Shown here: positions 1 to 7,913 of the stretch, in pieces
How positions within the stretch are numbered: the first letter of the stretch is position 1
How the letters are laid out: each line of letters starts with the position of its first letter
Assembly: GCF_014876775.1 (NCBI RefSeq)
Contig: NZ_CP062310.1
Coordinates: 907,699-971,698 of the forward strand
Direction of reading: 5' to 3'
Source: Infirmifilum lucidum
GTDB taxonomy: Archaea; Thermoproteota; Thermoprotei; Thermofilales; Thermofilaceae
DNA length: 64,000 nt
Made by a program: the position numbers and the translations under genes
Notes under the pieces: generated by a model
What the model was told of the DNA's origin: nothing
Seen by the model: only the letters and a program-made list of their open reading frames with translations
The model's database searches: none

Positions 1-1647
1 GAGCTCGCGGAGTGGTTACAAGCAAAACCTGTCAGAGTAGACTGGAGGCCTGTCCCCCTCAAAGAGGGCGTGTACTACAATGGTGAAATATTCTACAGTG
101 ACGGCTCGTCGACAACCCTAGACGACCACGGCACGCCTCTATACGATTTGGCGTACGACACGCTTGAGAATGAAGGCCAGATACTAGTATTCAGCCCAAC
201 ACGCAGGTCAGCCGTGAGCGACGCGAAGAAGCTCTCAGCGATAACGGTCAAGTTCCTTAAACCGCAGGAGTTCAGAGTCATTAGAGAACACGTAAGCAGG
301 CTAAAGTCGGTGTATACAGATAAAGTTACCCTTGAGCTCCTAGAGCTACTCTCAAAAGGCGTGGCCTTCCACCACGCCGGCTTAGGCCTTGAGGCCAGGA
401 GTGCAGTTGAAAAGCTTTTCAGAGAACACTTGATCAAAGCAGTCATTGCAACTCCAACCCTTGCTGCCGGTGTGAACCTCCCGGCCAGGCGTGTGGTGAT
501 AACCGACTACAGGAGATTCAACGTTGAGCTAGGATATTATGAGAAAATACCTGTTATGGAGTACAAACAGATGGCGGGGAGGGCAGGTAGGCCTCGCTAT
601 GATAAAGAGGGCGAGGCAGTACTCATAGCCCGCTCATTACAAGAGCTAGAGTTCCTCCTCAACGAGTACATAAACGCAAGACCCGAGAAGTTACAATCGC
701 AACTGGCCTCGGAACCTGTCCTCCGCTCTCACATACTATCCATTATTGCAACATCCGAGAATGTTAGGAGCTACTCAACTCTTGGGAGATTCCTCACGAG
801 CACCTTTTACTTACACCAGAACAAGGACTATTTCTTCGTGATCGAAAGGGCAAGATCTATACTCGAGAAACTTGTAAGCTCCGGTTTCCTAGAAGTGGAG
901 GGAGAGAAACTCCTACCAACACAGCTTGGCGTGAGAGTAGCTGAGCTGTACATAGATCCGGAGACAGCGACTCAAGGCCTCAACTTCTTCAAGTCACGCG
1001 AGAAGGCCAGCACTCTGGCGTACCTGTATATGATATCCGCTACGCCGGATGCTCAGACAGTTCATGTTAGGCGTGGCGACGAGGAGTGGTTAGAGGAGAA
1101 ATTAAAGGTAATGAAGGAAGAACTGGGCTTTGAGCCTCCCGAGGACGATATAGAGTACGAGTTCTTTCTCCAGGTATTCAAGACAGCTCTCCTCCTAGAA
1201 GACTGGATAAACGAGGTTCCGGAGGATGTCATTGTGGAGAGGTATGATGTTGGACCGGGAGATATATACTCTCTCACGCTTACAGCTCAGTGGATTGCGT
1301 TCGCCCTATCGGAAATAGCCAAGCTCTCGGGATATGATGTCCATGCAGTCAATCTTGGAGTGCTAAGCAAGAGGATTGAGCACGGGGTTAAGGAAGAGCT
1401 CTTAGAGCTTGTCTCACTGAAGGGAATAGGACGTGTAAGAGCCAGGAATCTCTTCAACTTTGGTTACAAGTCGCTGATAGATTTAGCGGTGGCAAAGGAA
1501 GAAGAGCTCTCACGGGTTCCGGGAATAGGGAAAATGCTCGCAAAGTCGATTAAAAAACAGCTATCGTCGAGAGAAGAAGGAGAAGTTGACGAGGAACAGC
1601 CAGAGCTGGGAGAACCAGGCCCCCTCGACTTCTACCTAAGCTCTTAG
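1..1647 (+). CDS. hel308: Hel308-type superfamily 2 DNA helicase, 5' end cut by window edge
   Basis: The frame is open from base 1, so the gene starts upstream; about 548 C-terminal residues are visible, against roughly 700-720 in the family. The first residues (LAEWLQAK, then VDWRPVPL) match the segment after helicase motif III, so the ATP-binding RecA1 domain lies outside the window. Visible parts are the RecA2 domain with FHHAGL and ATPTLAAGVNLPAR (motifs IV/V), QMAGRAGRPR (motif VI), a winged helix and ratchet region, and a C-terminal helix-hairpin-helix stretch (KGIGRVRARNLF, then VPGIGKML). Hel308 is a 3'-5' helicase that acts at stalled replication forks. Family assignment is firm; ATPase integrity cannot be judged here. 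Confidence 0.93.
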   Translation, partial: ELAEWLQAKPVRVDWRPVPLKEGVYYNGEIFYSDGSSTTLDDHGTPLYDLAYDTLENEGQILVFSPTRRSAVSDAKKLSAITVKFLKPQEFRVIREHVSRLKSVYTDKVTLELLELLSKGVAFHHAGLGLEARSAVEKLFREHLIKAVIATPTLAAGVNLPARRVVITDYRRFNVELGYYEKIPVMEYKQMAGRAGRPRYDKEGEAVLIARSLQELEFLLNEYINARPEKLQSQLASEPVLRSHILSIIATSENVRSYSTLGRFLTSTFYLHQNKDYFFVIERARSILEKLVSSGFLEVEGEKLLPTQLGVRVAELYIDPETATQGLNFFKSREKASTLAYLYMISATPDAQTVHVRRGDEEWLEEKLKVMKEELGFEPPEDDIEYEFFLQVFKTALLLEDWINEVPEDVIVERYDVGPGDIYSLTLTAQWIAFALSEIAKLSGYDVHAVNLGVLSKRIEHGVKEELLELVSLKGIGRVRARNLFNFGYKSLIDLAVAKEEELSRVPGIGKMLAKSIKKQLSSREEGEVDEEQPELGEPGPLDFYLSS

Positions 1648-1689
1648 TTTTAAGGAAAAACAATATCAACCCTGATATTATAAGTAGAA

Positions 1690-1748
1690 TATCGATGATG
1701 AAAAGGCCTATCGGAACGGCATGAAGACCAGGAGTACCACTGAACTTT
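1690..1748 (+). ncRNA. C/D box guide sRNA candidate 1
   Basis: The layout fits an archaeal C/D box 2'-O-methylation guide: box C ATGATGA (1695-1701), a 10-nt guide (1702-1711), D' CGGA (1712-1715), a 5-nt spacer, C' ATGAAGA (1721-1727), a 12-nt guide (1728-1739) and box D CTGA (1740-1743). Spacing is canonical for an RNA of about 50 nt. Such RNAs assemble with L7Ae, Nop5 and fibrillarin. It lies 3' of hel308 and upstream of a second candidate. The D' box is degenerate and I did not identify the target. Confidence 0.72.
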
Positions 1749-1857
1749 TTAAAAAACTCGAATACTGACCGCGCGGTAATAGTTCCTTTGGAGTAAAGCT
1801 CGGAGATTCGAGGGCCCTCCGATAGACAAATGATTTAACCTAGATAGTTGTCTAGAG
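1744..1857. other. Spacer between the two C/D RNA candidates
   Basis: No ORF or third guide RNA was recognised. It holds an AT-rich run (TTTTTAAAAAA near 1746-1756) and a small GC-rich inverted repeat (CGGAG/CTCCG near 1800-1822). Either could be a promoter or processing element for the second RNA; no function is assigned. Confidence 0.4.
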
Positions 1858-1916
1858 TTATGGATGATGAATTTGCCGAGTGCCAAGCGATGACGAACCA
1901 TTCATGAACTGACATT
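1858..1916 (+). ncRNA. C/D box guide sRNA candidate 2
   Basis: Box C ATGATGA (1864-1870), a 12-nt guide (1871-1882), degenerate D' CCAA (1883-1886), a 3-nt spacer, C' ATGACGA (1890-1896), a 12-nt guide (1897-1908) and box D CTGA (1909-1912). Both guides have the 12-nt length expected for archaeal methylation guides. The RNA ends a few bases before the stop codon of aIF5B on the other strand, so it is tail-to-tail with that gene. The AT-rich stretch near 1829-1837 (TGATTTAAC) could be its TATA element. Confidence 0.72.
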
Positions 1917-1917
1917 T

Positions 1918-3723
1918 CTATGGGAACTCTATCTCGCTGGCAAGTTTTAGTTTGAACTTAAGGAGTCTCCGTAGGTACTCTTTTTCATTCTCAGTCATGT
2001 CGTTGGAGTATTTCTCGAGCAGAAGGTTGATTTCGTCTAGGGGGACGTCTGAATAGAGGTAGTCACCTTCGTCAACCTGTCTTCCAACAATTGCTTTGCT
2101 TCTAATCGAGATCGCTACCTCTGAACCCTCCTCGGCAACCTCTAGAACTCTGTCATGTTCTCTTATCTGCATTACATCGCCGACCTCTCTTCCGTCTCTC
2201 GTTACTAGCCTAACACCGGGCCTGAGCCTGCCCGCTACAACGCGCACCCCTACTATTATTGGGTTCCTTCTCCTAAACACGTAACCCGGGAGTATCTGGA
2301 CTACTACTGGGGGTGTGATTTTTTCGAAAATCTTCTTCTTCTCGAGCTCCCTCTGCTCACTATACCACTTTAAGTAGTTTTCTACAAGCCTGTATATTAT
2401 ACGCTCAGCGAAGATGGGTATTCCTTTCTGTGCGGCTTCTTCCCGTGACTCTGGCAAAACTTTTACGTTGAATGCCAGGACGGCGGCCAGTGGCGGGTCA
2501 AGGCTCTTTACGAAGGCAGCCTCTACTATATCCCTCTTCACTACGGGGCCCACGTCTGCAAGCCGAACAGGCACATTGTTCTTCTTCAAGTAGCCTATCA
2601 GCGCCTCGAGAGTACCTAGTGTATCCGCCTTAACAATAACACCTGCAATATCCCTCTGGAAACGCGTAGTCTGGATTTCTTCCTGGACATCTCTGAGAAT
2701 TTTATTCAATTCCTCTTCTCGTGACAAAACTACTAAAGGAGCGCCTGGGACGCTGGCTTCAAGGCCGTCTGCAACTATCTTGACTCCAGCCGCGGCGTAT
2801 ACCCTCTCGACTTCCAGGAAACGATCCTCTGGAGAGCGCATTTCGTCAAGTGGCTTTGGCATAAGTAGGAGTCTTATGCGAGTGACTACTGGCTTCTCAA
2901 GCCCTCCCACTACAGTTAAGTCGCCCTTCCTTAAAACACCGTCATAGACTATCACTGTGGCTGTTGTTCCCAGTCCGATTTCCTCTTTTAACTCTAGCAC
3001 GACGCCGCGAGCCGGGGCGACTCTTGCTACAAGCCTTTTTATCAGGAAGCGTTGAGATAGACCCGCCAGGACTAGCAAGAGGTCGGGTAGCCCCTCGCCC
3101 GTTAAGGCGCTTACGGGTACTAGTGCAACTATCTTCGTGAAATCCTTTATCCTATCGTATCTGTCCGCTCGGAATCCTATAGACTTGAATTGCTCAATGA
3201 TATATGAGAGCAATTCTTCTAGCTTTAAAGCTACAGCCTCGTCTTGCGACTTTATAGACTCTATAAATGGCCTGTTCGGGTTACTCCTCCACCCCGGAAT
3301 CTTGTCGATCTTGTTCACTGCGACGACAAACGGCACCCTCTTGCTTCTGAGAATCTCTATCGACTCAAAGGTCTGGGGTTCTAAGCCTTTCTGGACGTCT
3401 ACAACCAGTATAGCTATATCTGCAATACTCCCGCCGCGGCTGCGAAGGTTAGAAAAAGCCTCGTGTCCTGGGGTATCAATTACGAGAAAACCAGGAATTT
3501 TTATTTCGACGCGTATCCGTTCAAGGAGGGGACCCGAGATTTCCTCGAGCGCCTTCCAGGGTAGGAACGATGCGCCTATATGTTGGGTCATCGTCCCGGG
3601 TTCGCGTTTAGCAACAGCGGTACCTCTAATCTTGTCTAGGAGAGTGGTCTTACCAGCGTCGACGTGCCCTAATACAACAACAATAGGAGCACGGATGTAC
3701 GTCTCCTCCGAATACGCCATCAT
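1918..3723 (-). CDS. infB: Translation initiation factor aIF5B (IF2 family)
   Basis: This GTPase promotes ribosomal subunit joining and stabilises initiator tRNA binding. The 601-residue length is normal for archaeal aIF5B, which lacks the long eukaryotic N-terminus. Motifs are G1 GHVDAGKTT (residues 19-27), G3 DTPGHE (83-88) and G4 NKID (137-140), followed by beta-barrel domain II, an alpha/beta domain III and a C-terminal barrel with a terminal helix. Two adjacent ATG codons (3723 or 3720) can start it. L24e lies just upstream on the same strand, so the genes may be cotranscribed. There is no sign of an intein or frameshift. Confidence 0.97.
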   Translation of the reverse strand: MMAYSEETYIRAPIVVVLGHVDAGKTTLLDKIRGTAVAKREPGTMTQHIGASFLPWKALEEISGPLLERIRVEIKIPGFLVIDTPGHEAFSNLRSRGGSIADIAILVVDVQKGLEPQTFESIEILRSKRVPFVVAVNKIDKIPGWRSNPNRPFIESIKSQDEAVALKLEELLSYIIEQFKSIGFRADRYDRIKDFTKIVALVPVSALTGEGLPDLLLVLAGLSQRFLIKRLVARVAPARGVVLELKEEIGLGTTATVIVYDGVLRKGDLTVVGGLEKPVVTRIRLLLMPKPLDEMRSPEDRFLEVERVYAAAGVKIVADGLEASVPGAPLVVLSREEELNKILRDVQEEIQTTRFQRDIAGVIVKADTLGTLEALIGYLKKNNVPVRLADVGPVVKRDIVEAAFVKSLDPPLAAVLAFNVKVLPESREEAAQKGIPIFAERIIYRLVENYLKWYSEQRELEKKKIFEKITPPVVVQILPGYVFRRRNPIIVGVRVVAGRLRPGVRLVTRDGREVGDVMQIREHDRVLEVAEEGSEVAISIRSKAIVGRQVDEGDYLYSDVPLDEINLLLEKYSNDMTENEKEYLRRLLKFKLKLASEIEFP

Positions 3724-3761
3724 CTATCACATCTCAAATTAGTAAAAACACAAGAAACAAT

Positions 3762-3938
3762 CTATGTGCTTTTCACAACCCACTTAGTCTTGCGCGGGTT
3801 TCTGTGAAGCTTTACAGCGCTTTTAAAACACTTCGAGGAACAGTACCGCTCTATAGTCCCGTCAACGCGCACGTACATTACACCTTCTCCGGGCTTGATA
3901 GGCCTCTTGCAGAAACTGCAGTAAACAATCTTCGGCAT
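3762..3938 (-). CDS. rpl24e: 50S ribosomal protein L24e
   Basis: A small zinc-finger ribosomal protein of about 58 residues. It shows the family pattern CSFC near the N-terminus, the [11 protein letters not shown] segment, CSSKCF as the second cysteine pair and a basic tail NPRKTKW. The frame extends 7 codons upstream, but the family begins with MPKIVYC, and a GGGTG ribosome site sits about 8 nt before that ATG, so the start at 3938 is chosen. It lies 38 bp upstream of aIF5B on the same strand and 136 bp downstream of dnaG. Confidence 0.95.
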   Translation of the reverse strand: MPKIVYCSFCKRPIKPGEGVMYVRVDGTIERYCSSKCFKSAVKLHRNPRKTKWVVKST

Positions 3939-4031
3939 AGTAATACACCCTAGAGCCACAAACAGGGTTGCAATATATTGTTTGCGCTAGGGATCCGTAA
4001 GGTTTTTCTGGGCGAAGGGTACATAGAGTTA

Positions 4032-4088
4032 GCAATGATTTTACTGACCTGAGCTGATTGGTGATGAAATGCACCTATGATGAGCCCT
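4032..4088 (+). ncRNA. Possible C/D box sRNA antisense to the dnaG 3' end
   Basis: Spacing fits a C/D guide: box C-like ATGATTT (4035-4041), a 12-nt guide, D' CTGA (4054-4057), a 3-nt spacer, perfect C' GTGATGA (4061-4067), a 12-nt guide and D-like ATGA (4080-4083). The two outer boxes deviate from consensus, so this is much weaker than the candidates near 1.7-1.9 kb. It would overlap the last codons of dnaG on the opposite strand. Confidence 0.35.
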
Positions 4089-5340
4089 GATTAGAGTCCT
4101 CATCACTCTGTGTGGGAAGAGGCTTGACAAACTGGAAGGTCGTTATCACGAGGTCTTCCGGCTTTCTAATTATCTCCCCTACTCTAACCCCGATGAGAGT
4201 TTTCACACCTTTAGAGAACGCTGTGTCTACAAGTCTCTGTGTGATGATGCCATCTAGGACTACGTGTGAGGCACCGTCGAGTTCCTTTAGTTTATCCACG
4301 ACTTCTTTTACTGGTACGCGTATTATCTCCTTCCAGCTGCCGTCGTAGACTACGGCTTCAAGCGTACCCTTTAACTGCTCTATAGTATTTACAACTTCCT
4401 GTGGCACATATACTTCCTTTGCTATCGGCGGGTTGCTCTTTGATGCCTTAATAAGCTTCGAAGGTGGTATTACAACTTCTGCCTTAACTTCCCTCTGCTG
4501 CCTCCTCTCCCTCTCTATACTCTCGAGGAACTCCTGTACAGGCACTTTGTTCTGCAGAGCGCGTGCGACCTCTTTCCCTGTAAGCTCTTCGACCTCCCTG
4601 CCTGGAGGAGCTCTTGCAACAAAGTCTATGTCCAAGGCGTTTAGCACATTACGTGCAATGAGCTCGCCGCCTCTATCGCCGTCAACAAAGAGAATAACCT
4701 CCTTTTTCTTCCTGCAAAGTTCCCTAAGACTAGCAGGGACTGTTGCTCCACCTATTGCTATGACGTTCCTGTAGCCATGCTTCAGTAAGTTTAAGACATC
4801 AGCCCTGCCCTCCACGAGAATTATTGTATCAGAGGTATCGACGTCTGGGCCAGCCGGGAGCTTTTCTTCACTCCACTCTGTGATTTCAGCGGTTCTTACC
4901 CTCTCGAGTAACTCTTCTACAAGTTCTTTAGACTCCGGTACTGTACTTGCTAGTCGCTTATACAGCTCGACTGCCCGCTCGATAATCTTGCGTCTTTTCT
5001 CAGCCCTTACATCTTCAATACCAATAATCTCAGTAACAGCACTGTAAGGGCCGACCTTATCTATGCTCTCGATAGTAGCGGCAATTATAGCTGTCTCAGC
5101 CATATCTAGGTTAGACGGTACTTCTATCTCTGCAACTAGTTTGCCGTCTTGTTCTTGTGTATTTACCTCTATCCTTCCGATCCGCCCAACTCTCTGCAAC
5201 TCTCTGAGGTCAAGTTCCCTGCCAAGCAAACCTTCACTCTGCCCGAAGATAGCTCCTATAATGTCGTGCTTCTCGACTACACCTGAAACAGTCATTCTTG
5301 CCTTAATCACATACTTAGCTGATACGGGTAAGCCACCCAC
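4075..5340 (-). CDS. dnaG: Archaeal DnaG-type primase
   Basis: Archaeal DnaG carries a Toprim catalytic core and has been linked both to primer synthesis and to the RNA exosome. Sequence signs are the N-terminal VVEKHDIIGAIFGQSEGLLG block and the Toprim motif ILVEGRADVLNLLK, followed by IAIGGATVP and the metal-binding FVDGDRGG. The frame is open to 5412, but homologous proteins begin near the AKYVIKARM segment. The GTG at 5340 is preceded at 6 nt by GGGGTGG, so it is preferred; ATG at 5358 is the alternative. Exosome subunit Csl4 lies 4 kb away. Upstream is an unusual AT-rich repeat region. Confidence 0.93.
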   Translation of the reverse strand: MGGLPVSAKYVIKARMTVSGVVEKHDIIGAIFGQSEGLLGRELDLRELQRVGRIGRIEVNTQEQDGKLVAEIEVPSNLDMAETAIIAATIESIDKVGPYSAVTEIIGIEDVRAEKRRKIIERAVELYKRLASTVPESKELVEELLERVRTAEITEWSEEKLPAGPDVDTSDTIILVEGRADVLNLLKHGYRNVIAIGGATVPASLRELCRKKKEVILFVDGDRGGELIARNVLNALDIDFVARAPPGREVEELTGKEVARALQNKVPVQEFLESIERERRQQREVKAEVVIPPSKLIKASKSNPPIAKEVYVPQEVVNTIEQLKGTLEAVVYDGSWKEIIRVPVKEVVDKLKELDGASHVVLDGIITQRLVDTAFSKGVKTLIGVRVGEIIRKPEDLVITTFQFVKPLPTQSDEDSNQGSS

Positions 5341-5469
5341 GCGTCGCCACCCCACCATGATTGTTGAGCTTAAAACTGCACGCTGTACCCGCCAGTTATC
5401 ACACCTTTTCATCGCTGCAGACGGTACACCGTCTTAAGCTCGAGGTGCTCTCTGCTGGCGGCATACGCG

Positions 5470-5620
5470 TGCAGTTCTGCACTAATAATTTGGTGCGAAT
5501 TATAAAGTTTTTTGTTATACTTCAACAAAACATTGTTATATGTAATAGTAACAGAGTTATACTTAAATAAAATATTGTTTATTTCAAAATAAACAATGTT
5601 ATTGTTGATGCAGAACTGTA
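5470..5620. repeat. AT-rich element with nested direct and inverted repeats upstream of dnaG
   Basis: A stretch of about 150 bp, far more AT-rich than its surroundings, is bounded by inverted arms TGCAGTTCTGCA (5470-5481) and TGCAGAACTGTA (5609-5620; 11 of 12 match in inverse). Inside are an imperfect direct repeat starting GTTATACTT (5514-5539 and 5556-5582, about 3 mismatches in the first 24 positions) and a perfect 11-bp palindrome ATTGTTTATTT/AAATAAACAAT (5574-5584 and 5587-5597, loop CA). No ORF is supported. It could be a duplex-unwinding or origin-like site, a dnaG control region or a degenerate mobile-element footprint. The rest of the gap, 5341-5469 and 5621-5777, shows nothing I can name. 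Confidence 0.6.
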
Positions 5621-5777
5621 CAGACTTGAGGAAGTCGATTCCAGCTCATTACAACCTGTGAGCCGGAAGAAAAAGGGAAAGAGTTTTAACCTACGTGGCT
5701 TGTAGGCCCCGTTCCCTGAGGAAGGATTACAAGGATTACTAAGAACTACCAATCCTTATTACAGGTACAGGAAATTA

Positions 5778-5851
5778 CGGGCCCGCCGGGATTTGAACCC
5801 GGGACCTACGGCTTAGAAGGCCGCCGCGCTTCCGGACTGCGCCACGGGCCC
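5778..5851 (-). tRNA. tRNA-Arg(TCT), no intron
   Basis: A full cloverleaf of 74 nt on the minus strand: acceptor GGGCCCG/CGGGCCC with discriminator G, D-arm, anticodon stem GCGGC/GCCGT around loop CTTCTAA (anticodon TCT), variable loop AGGTC and T-arm with TTCAAAT. CCA is not encoded. A TATA-like box lies about 29 bp upstream. It differs at only about 3 of 74 positions from tRNA-Arg(TCG) at 22301-22404, which has gained an intron and an upstream insertion. Confidence 0.97.
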
Positions 5852-5873
5852 CTGCATACTACCTCACGCGTCG

Positions 5874-5887
5874 TCTGATAAATTTTT
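5874..5887. promoter_or_regulatory. TATA box for tRNA-Arg(TCT), perhaps shared with the Brix gene
   Basis: The plus strand reads CTGATAAATTT, giving AAATTTATCAG on the minus strand about 29 bp before the tRNA. The same AT block is about 45 bp before the plus-strand Brix gene. The 41-bp leader from here to the tRNA is conserved upstream of tRNA-Arg(TCG). Confidence 0.65.
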
Positions 5888-5926
5888 CTAGGGAGAGCGT
5901 GCCTGTGTAGCTGAGGGGTCGTAGAG

Positions 5927-6505
5927 GTGAGTGGCGGCGTTGACATCTTGGTAACTACATGCAGGCATGCGACTCCTCCTGTACGCAGGCTTGCGCGGGA
6001 GATTGCTTGGAGCCTAGGTTTTGCGAAGAGGGTGAATAGAGGGAGGATGAGCTTTGCAGAGGTTATCGAGCTTGCAAAATCGTGGAAGGCAGAGAGGGTT
6101 ATTATTGTTGGCCGTGGTTTGCACGGTAATCCTGGACTTGTGTCGTTTGTCAGTACAGCTGAGGGTGAGGAGGGTAGGCTCGTGTTATCGCTTAGGCTCA
6201 GGGGGGTCGTGTTTTCAGGCCTGAAGCGGAGGCCTCCCAAACCCGAGGTTAAGCCTCCTGTAGCATCAATCAATACCGAGGAGGAGCTTGCCGAAGTGCT
6301 TGCTCTGGCTCTGAATACAATATACCTTGGTGCTTACACCTTAGAGGGTTTGAAGGCGTTCTCCACGTTCAAGCGGGTAGTAGTACTCGAGCCCGTCAGG
6401 CAGAAGGGCTTTATTGGGGTAATAAAGTTTCTAGAAGAGGGGGGAGAAATAGGGCCAAAGCTCTTGGTGAGAAGCTTTTCAAGAGTGGGTGGCCAGCTTG
6501 TATAG
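5927..6505 (+). CDS. Brix domain protein, probable ribosome biogenesis factor
   Basis: A 192-residue single-domain protein of the archaeal Brix/Imp4-like type, expected to bind pre-rRNA during ribosome assembly. Supporting segments are ILVTTCRHATPPVRRLAREIAWSLG at the N-terminus (the Brix opening strand and helix), RGRMSFAEV, then RVIIVGRGLHGNPG and the strand LRLRGVVFSG. Archaeal Brix proteins are usually 150-220 residues, so this is full length. The start is GTG. The next gene, pcc1, begins inside its last 17 bases, so the two are translationally coupled. Confidence 0.85.
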   Translation: MSGGVDILVTTCRHATPPVRRLAREIAWSLGFAKRVNRGRMSFAEVIELAKSWKAERVIIVGRGLHGNPGLVSFVSTAEGEEGRLVLSLRLRGVVFSGLKRRPPKPEVKPPVASINTEEELAEVLALALNTIYLGAYTLEGLKAFSTFKRVVVLEPVRQKGFIGVIKFLEEGGEIGPKLLVRSFSRVGGQLV

Positions 6506-6734
6506 CAGCTGTATTGAGGTTCTAGGCGATCCCGAGGAGCTTAATATCCTGTTTAAGGCACTATATCCTGAAAGAAGCGGGGGTAAGAGGTATAGATCCA
6601 AAGTAGATATAGAGCTCGGAAAGGAGACTCTAAGGATATGCGTTTACAGTTCATCGCTGGCGTCTTTCAGAGCGGCGGTTAACACATTCTTACGCCTTTT
6701 ATCAATGATTTTGGATATTTCATGGTATTTTTAA
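6489..6734 (+). CDS. pcc1: KEOPS complex subunit Pcc1
   Basis: An 81-residue protein matching the small Pcc1 family by DPEELNILFKALYPE, the strand KVDIELGKETLRICVYSSS, and ASFRAAVNTFLR. Pcc1 is the dimerisation subunit of KEOPS, which makes the universal t6A37 modification of ANN-decoding tRNAs. The GTG start overlaps the Brix gene by 17 bases. The catalytic partners Kae1 and Bud32 are about 12 kb away at 18179-19851; no Cgi121 was recognised in the window. Confidence 0.88.
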   Translation: MASLYSSCIEVLGDPEELNILFKALYPERSGGKRYRSKVDIELGKETLRICVYSSSLASFRAAVNTFLRLLSMILDISWYF

Positions 6735-6786
6735 AAAACACACATATATATTATGGGTTTCTAAAATCTAGAACACGTGATCTGCT

Positions 6787-7872
6787 GTGGCTAGCAGTGT
6801 ACGAAAGCCTGGTACATGTTTGAACTGCCCACTCTACATAGCTTCAAGATCATACTGCCTTAAATTAAAGACTGCAGTGCAAGACCCCTACAACCCTCCA
6901 TGCAGGTTTGGCGAGCCTATAGCCTACCAAGCCCCCGTCCCGAACACAGTTACACAGCATGCTCCACAACAGGCTGTGGCAGGAACTCCCGTGGCTCAAC
7001 CCGTATACCCCCAGGCTCCTCCTCAGCAGAGCGCAGAGGGAGAGCCATACTACGACCCTGCAATGTATGCTGAAGACGTTTCTCTCTCCTCACACGGTTT
7101 GATGACGCAGAGGCTTGATTTGCTCGCTCCTACTGGTGTGCCCGGACTGGACGAGATACTTGCGGGAGGCTTCCTAAGGGGTAAAACATACCTTGTTGCG
7201 GGTGAAGCGGGCTGTGGAAAGACGATATTCTCAATACAGTTTCTAATTCACGGCGCTCTTAGGGGAGAACCAGGCCTATATATCGCCATAGACGAGCCTA
7301 CGAATCAGTTACTTAGGGGGCTTAAGCTCTTCGGGTGGGATCTCGGCGACTTAGTATCCTCGAGGAAGCTCATGTTCCTGGACATGAGGACACACTTTAG
7401 CAAAATATACATGCGAGAGGAAAGGAAACACATTGAGCCACGCTACATTATAGAGCAGATACTGAACGCTGCCAAGCGAATTAGTGCTAAGAGGCTTGTT
7501 ATTGACCCGATAGCACCGTTAGTCTATGGCGGTAGAGAGGAGGATGTGCTCTACGCCAGGGAGTTTCTCAGGGAAATGGTATTCGCTATTGAGAAGACAG
7601 GAGAGTTGACAACCATAATGACGAGTGAGATACCGACTGGGAGCACAAAGCTAAGCAGGTTTGGGGTGGAAGAGTTCCTGGCCTCCGGGATAATTGTGCT
7701 AGGGATTGAGGAGATATACGGGAACGTTGAACGCGTAATGTATATCAGGAAGGCTAGGTGGGCACCAGTAAAGCCCAGCAAGTATATATTTGACATAGTC
7801 TCAGGTAAGGGTATTGTGATCCGCGAACCCCTCAGTGAATATATCAAGAGGATCAGTCGCGGAACCAAATAA
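6787..7872 (+). CDS. KaiC-like RecA-superfamily ATPase with N-terminal cysteine cluster
   Basis: A 361-residue protein. Residues 11-39 hold four cysteines (C11, C14, C24, C39) that could bind metal. Residues about 45-90 form a Pro/Gln/Ala-rich, probably disordered linker. A single KaiC domain follows: Walker A GEAGCGKT (139-146), a YIAIDEP strand where KaiC has its catalytic acidic pair, and Walker B RLVIDPIAPL near 240, then the conserved SEIPTGS and FGVEEFLASG. Archaeal KaiC-like proteins are signalling or regulatory ATPases of mostly unknown role. A paralogue at 57588-58430 lacks the cysteine cluster. The start is GTG; a TATATATTA block lies about 35-40 bp upstream. Confidence 0.85.
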   Translation: MASSVRKPGTCLNCPLYIASRSYCLKLKTAVQDPYNPPCRFGEPIAYQAPVPNTVTQHAPQQAVAGTPVAQPVYPQAPPQQSAEGEPYYDPAMYAEDVSLSSHGLMTQRLDLLAPTGVPGLDEILAGGFLRGKTYLVAGEAGCGKTIFSIQFLIHGALRGEPGLYIAIDEPTNQLLRGLKLFGWDLGDLVSSRKLMFLDMRTHFSKIYMREERKHIEPRYIIEQILNAAKRISAKRLVIDPIAPLVYGGREEDVLYAREFLREMVFAIEKTGELTTIMTSEIPTGSTKLSRFGVEEFLASGIIVLGIEEIYGNVERVMYIRKARWAPVKPSKYIFDIVSGKGIVIREPLSEYIKRISRGTK

Positions 7873-7913
7873 ATATTTTTTAAAGTCCTCAAAGCATTAG
7901 AAGACATGGTACG

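Noticed and set aside
4675-4760. Toprim region of dnaG as a separate small gene
   Set aside because: The domain is in frame with the rest of DnaG and shows no break.
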